From Selenomonas sp. (lineage in GTDB: Bacteria > Bacillota > Negativicutes > Selenomonadales > Selenomonadaceae): a DNA stretch of 7,422 bases. Below, one piece after another: positions 4,997 to 7,422 of this stretch. The stretch lies in assembly GCF_022771645.1 (NCBI RefSeq), contig NZ_JALFCU010000094.1, forward strand, positions 1 through 7,422. Reading direction: 5' to 3'. The notes below the pieces were generated by a model. That model did not search any database. It saw nothing but the letters and a program-made list of their open reading frames with translations, and was not told where the DNA came from. A program made the translations under genes and the position numbers. Position 1 is the first letter of the stretch. Each line of letters starts with the position of its first letter.

Positions 4997-7422
4997 TCAC
5001 CCGAACAACGCCATCTGGTCGCTTTCGTCCATGCCGTCGAGGCAGCCGTGATCGCGCAGGATTTCGATGTTCGTCTTTGAGATGCCCGTGCGCTTGCGCA
5101 GATCTTCGACGGATGTGAATGTGCCGTCTTTGCGTGCCTCCACAATCGCCTCAGCCGCTTTCTGGCCCATGCCGGCGAGCGAGGCGATCGGCGGCAGCAG
5201 CGATGTCTCGTGGATGATGAATTTTTCCGCGTCGCTCGTGTAGAGGTCGACGTGCTCGCAACTGTAGCCGCGCAGATACATTTCCCACGCGAGCTGCAGG
5301 ACGATGAGCGTGGCGTTCTGCTTTGCGTCGAGCTTGCCTTTTTCCTTCGCGGCTTGCTCGAGTTCGTGGATGCAAGCTTGCACGTGATCCTTGCCGCGCG
5401 CGATGACGTTCGCGTCGAATTCGGCCGCGCGGATGGAAAAATAAGCTGCGTAGTACGCGAGCGGATAATGCACTTTGCAGAACGCGATGCGGAACGCCAT
5501 CATGACGTACGCCGTCGCGTGCGCACGCGGGAACAAGTATTTGATTTTCTGGCACGATTCGATGAACCACTCCGGGATGCCGCCTTTTCTGAGCGTCTCG
5601 ACGACTTCCGGCACGATGCCCTTGCCCTTTCGAACTTTTTCCATCGTCTTGAAGGAAAGGAGCGGATCGATGCCCTGATGGATGAGATACATCATGATGT
5701 CATCGCGCGCCGAAATCGCGTTTTTGATCGTGCACTGGCCGCCGCGGATAAGGTCTTGCGCGTTGCCGAGCCAGACGTCCGTGCCGTGCGAGAAGCCCGA
5801 GATGCGCACGAGGTCGGAAAAGACGTCCGGGTGCGTGTCGTCGATCATCTGCCGCGTGAACGGCGTGCGGAACTCCGGGATGCCGAACGTGCCGCTCGTC
5901 GCGCCGAGCTCGTCCGGCGTCACGCCGAGCGCCGCCGTGGAATAAAACAGCGACATCGTCGCCTTGTCGTCGAACGGGATGGTCTTCGGGTCGCGGTGCG
6001 TGAGGTCTTCGAGCATCTTGATGACCGTCGGGTCATCGTGACCGAGGATGTCGAGCTTGACGAGGCGGCTGCTGATGGAATGGTAATCAAAATGCGTCGT
6101 GATCGTGCCGCAGTTCATGTCGTTCGCCGGATGCTGGAGCGGCGTGAAGAAATGCACGTCCATGTCGCGCGGCACGACCATGATGCCCGCCGGGTGCTGG
6201 CCCGTCGTCGACTTGACGCCCATGCAGCCATGCGCGAGGCGGTCAATGTACGAACCATGCTTGCGCACGCCTTTTTCCTCGAAGAACTTTTTGACGTAGC
6301 CGAACGCCGTTTTGTCCGCGACGGTCTGGATCGAGCCCGCGCGATAGACGTTGTCCTTGCCGAAGAGGATTTCCGTGTACTTGTGCGCGACCGGCTGGTA
6401 CGTACCGGAGAAGTTCAAGTCGATATCCGGCACCTTGTCACCATCGAAGCCGAGGAACACGGCGAACGGGATGTCGTGGCCGTCCTTGATGAGCGGCGTG
6501 CCGCAGACAGGGCACGTCTTGTCCGGCAAATCGTAGCCGCAGCCGTACGAGCCGTCCGTGATGAACTTGCTGTACTGGCAATGCGGGCAGCGCCAATGCG
6601 GCGGCAGCGGGTTGACCTCCGTGATGCCCGTCATCGTCGCGATGAACGACGAGCCGACGGAACCGCGCGAGCCGACGAGGTAGCCGTCGTCGTTCGATTT
6701 TTTCACGAGGCGCTGCGCGATGAGGTACAGCACGGAAAAGCCATGGCCGATGATCGGCTTGAGCTCCTGCTCGAGGCGGTCCTCGACGATTTTCGGCAGG
6801 TTCTCGCCGTAGAGATACTTCGCGCGACGATAAGACATCGTGCGGATTTCTTCGTCCGCGCCGGGAATCTTCGGCGAATAGAGATCGTCCGGGATGGGTT
6901 TGAAGCGCTCGATGCTTTCCGCAATCTTGCGCGGATTCGTCACGACGGCTTCGTAGGCGAGCTCTTCGCCAAGATAATCGAACTCCGCGAGCATTTCCTC
7001 CGTCGTGCGCAGGAAAATCGGCGGCTGGAGCTCCGCATCGTCAAAGCCCTTGCCCTTCATGATGATGGCGCGGTAGATGCTGTCCTCGGGATTGAGGAAA
7101 TGCACGTCGCACGTCGCGACGAGCGGCTTGCCGAGCTTTTTCGCGAGTGCGGCGACTTTAAGGTTGATGGCGCGCAGGTCGTCGTCCGTCTGGATATCGG
7201 GAAAATTGTCGCTGCGCTTCAGGAAGTCGTTGTTGTGGATGGGCTGGATTTCGAGGTAGTCGTAGAACGAGGCGATTTTTTCCAATTGCTCGTCCGTCTG
7301 ATGCTCCTCGATGGCGCGGATGAGCTCACCCGCCTCGCAGGCCGAACCGATGATGAGCCCGTCGCGGAACTCCTCGATGACGGCGCGCGGCAGGCGCGGC
7401 TGGCGGTGGAAGAAGCGCAGAT
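4997..7422 (-). CDS. polC: PolC-type DNA polymerase III alpha subunit, C-terminal part (5' end outside the window)
   Basis: Replicative DNA polymerase of Gram-positive-type bacteria. The window holds the last 807 residues of a protein usually about 1,400-1,450 long; the OB fold, first PHP segment and inserted 3'-5' exonuclease lie beyond the right edge. The frame is open from the edge (first full codon at 7420). Visible in order, in fragment numbering: the second PHP segment (about 1-130, with ATCDVHFLNPED at 102-113); a zinc module (CPHC at 278-281 and CPVC at 303-306); the catalytic motif PDIDLNFSG with D332 and D334; a third catalytic Asp, D457, in KLDILGHDDPT; fingers including FPRAHATAYV; a helix-hairpin-helix (ASLAGMGQKAAEAI, about 746-759); and a C-terminal QMALF followed by Gly, a match to the beta-clamp binding pentapeptide. 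The zinc module and tail clamp motif distinguish PolC from DnaE. No disruption is seen. Confidence 0.97.
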   Translation of the reverse strand, partial: LRFFHRQPRLPRAVIEEFRDGLIIGSACEAGELIRAIEEHQTDEQLEKIASFYDYLEIQPIHNNDFLKRSDNFPDIQTDDDLRAINLKVAALAKKLGKPLVATCDVHFLNPEDSIYRAIIMKGKGFDDAELQPPIFLRTTEEMLAEFDYLGEELAYEAVVTNPRKIAESIERFKPIPDDLYSPKIPGADEEIRTMSYRRAKYLYGENLPKIVEDRLEQELKPIIGHGFSVLYLIAQRLVKKSNDDGYLVGSRGSVGSSFIATMTGITEVNPLPPHWRCPHCQYSKFITDGSYGCGYDLPDKTCPVCGTPLIKDGHDIPFAVFLGFDGDKVPDIDLNFSGTYQPVAHKYTEILFGKDNVYRAGSIQTVADKTAFGYVKKFFEEKGVRKHGSYIDRLAHGCMGVKSTTGQHPAGIMVVPRDMDVHFFTPLQHPANDMNCGTITTHFDYHSISSRLVKLDILGHDDPTVIKMLEDLTHRDPKTIPFDDKATMSLFYSTAALGVTPDELGATSGTFGIPEFRTPFTRQMIDDTHPDVFSDLVRISGFSHGTDVWLGNAQDLIRGGQCTIKNAISARDDIMMYLIHQGIDPLLSFKTMEKVRKGKGIVPEVVETLRKGGIPEWFIESCQKIKYLFPRAHATAYVMMAFRIAFCKVHYPLAYYAAYFSIRAAEFDANVIARGKDHVQACIHELEQAAKEKGKLDAKQNATLIVLQLAWEMYLRGYSCEHVDLYTSDAEKFIIHETSLLPPIASLAGMGQKAAEAIVEARKDGTFTSVEDLRKRTGISKTNIEILRDHGCLDGMDESDQMALFG

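Noticed and set aside
7283..7285. TTG as a start codon for a shorter polC product
   Set aside because: The frame is open from 7422 with PolC-like sequence upstream (including IIGSACEAGE), and the TTG has no proper Shine-Dalgarno. It is an internal leucine codon.

Overview
The window is a compact stretch with every supported gene on the minus strand. Read in the direction of transcription (high to low coordinate) the order is: the 3' part of polC (PolC-type DNA polymerase III alpha), an L-lactate/L-2-hydroxyisocaproate dehydrogenase-family gene, then ilvN, ilvC, leuC, leuD and the 5' part of leuB, which runs off the left edge. I see no tRNA, rRNA, CRISPR array, insertion sequence or phage gene.

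Organism: a PolC-type replicative polymerase indicates Firmicutes (Bacillota). The genes are GC-rich with many G/C third positions, the intergenic gaps are short and AT-rich, and ribosome-binding sites are strong (GGAGG-type). A GC-rich firmicute such as a member of the Negativicutes (Selenomonas/Mitsuokella-like) fits. This is inference from style, not a phylogenetic placement.

Region 1 (about 7422-4997) is the catalytic core and C-terminus of PolC: end of the PHP domain, zinc module, the catalytic Asp triad, a helix-hairpin-helix and a clamp-binding tail. It is followed by a 64-nt imperfect hairpin with a T7 tail that looks like the polC terminator. The near-consensus promoter of the next gene lies inside the 5' arm of that hairpin.

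Region 2 (4872-3913) is a single dehydrogenase gene. Its substrate-specificity loop has neither the Gln of lactate dehydrogenases nor the Arg of malate dehydrogenases. It resembles 2-hydroxyisocaproate dehydrogenases, which is suggestive because it sits next to leucine biosynthesis genes.

Region 3 (3875-1) is a branched-chain amino acid operon. A strong promoter with a palindrome in its spacer drives ilvN (acetolactate synthase regulatory subunit) and ilvC (acetohydroxy acid isomeroreductase), which overlap by 20 nt. A perfect 13-bp hairpin with a U-rich tail separates ilvC from leuC-leuD-leuB (isopropylmalate isomerase subunits and isopropylmalate dehydrogenase), with no convincing second promoter, so partial termination or attenuation is likely. 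The genes for the acetolactate synthase catalytic subunit (ilvB) and isopropylmalate synthase (leuA), often part of such operons, are absent between these genes. Together the products cover acetolactate reduction and isomerisation, then conversion of 2-isopropylmalate to 2-ketoisocaproate.

Most of the window is ordinary core metabolism and replication. The items worth a second look are the promoter nested in a terminator, the atypical dehydrogenase active site, the ilvC-leuC attenuator-like hairpin and the operon's composition.
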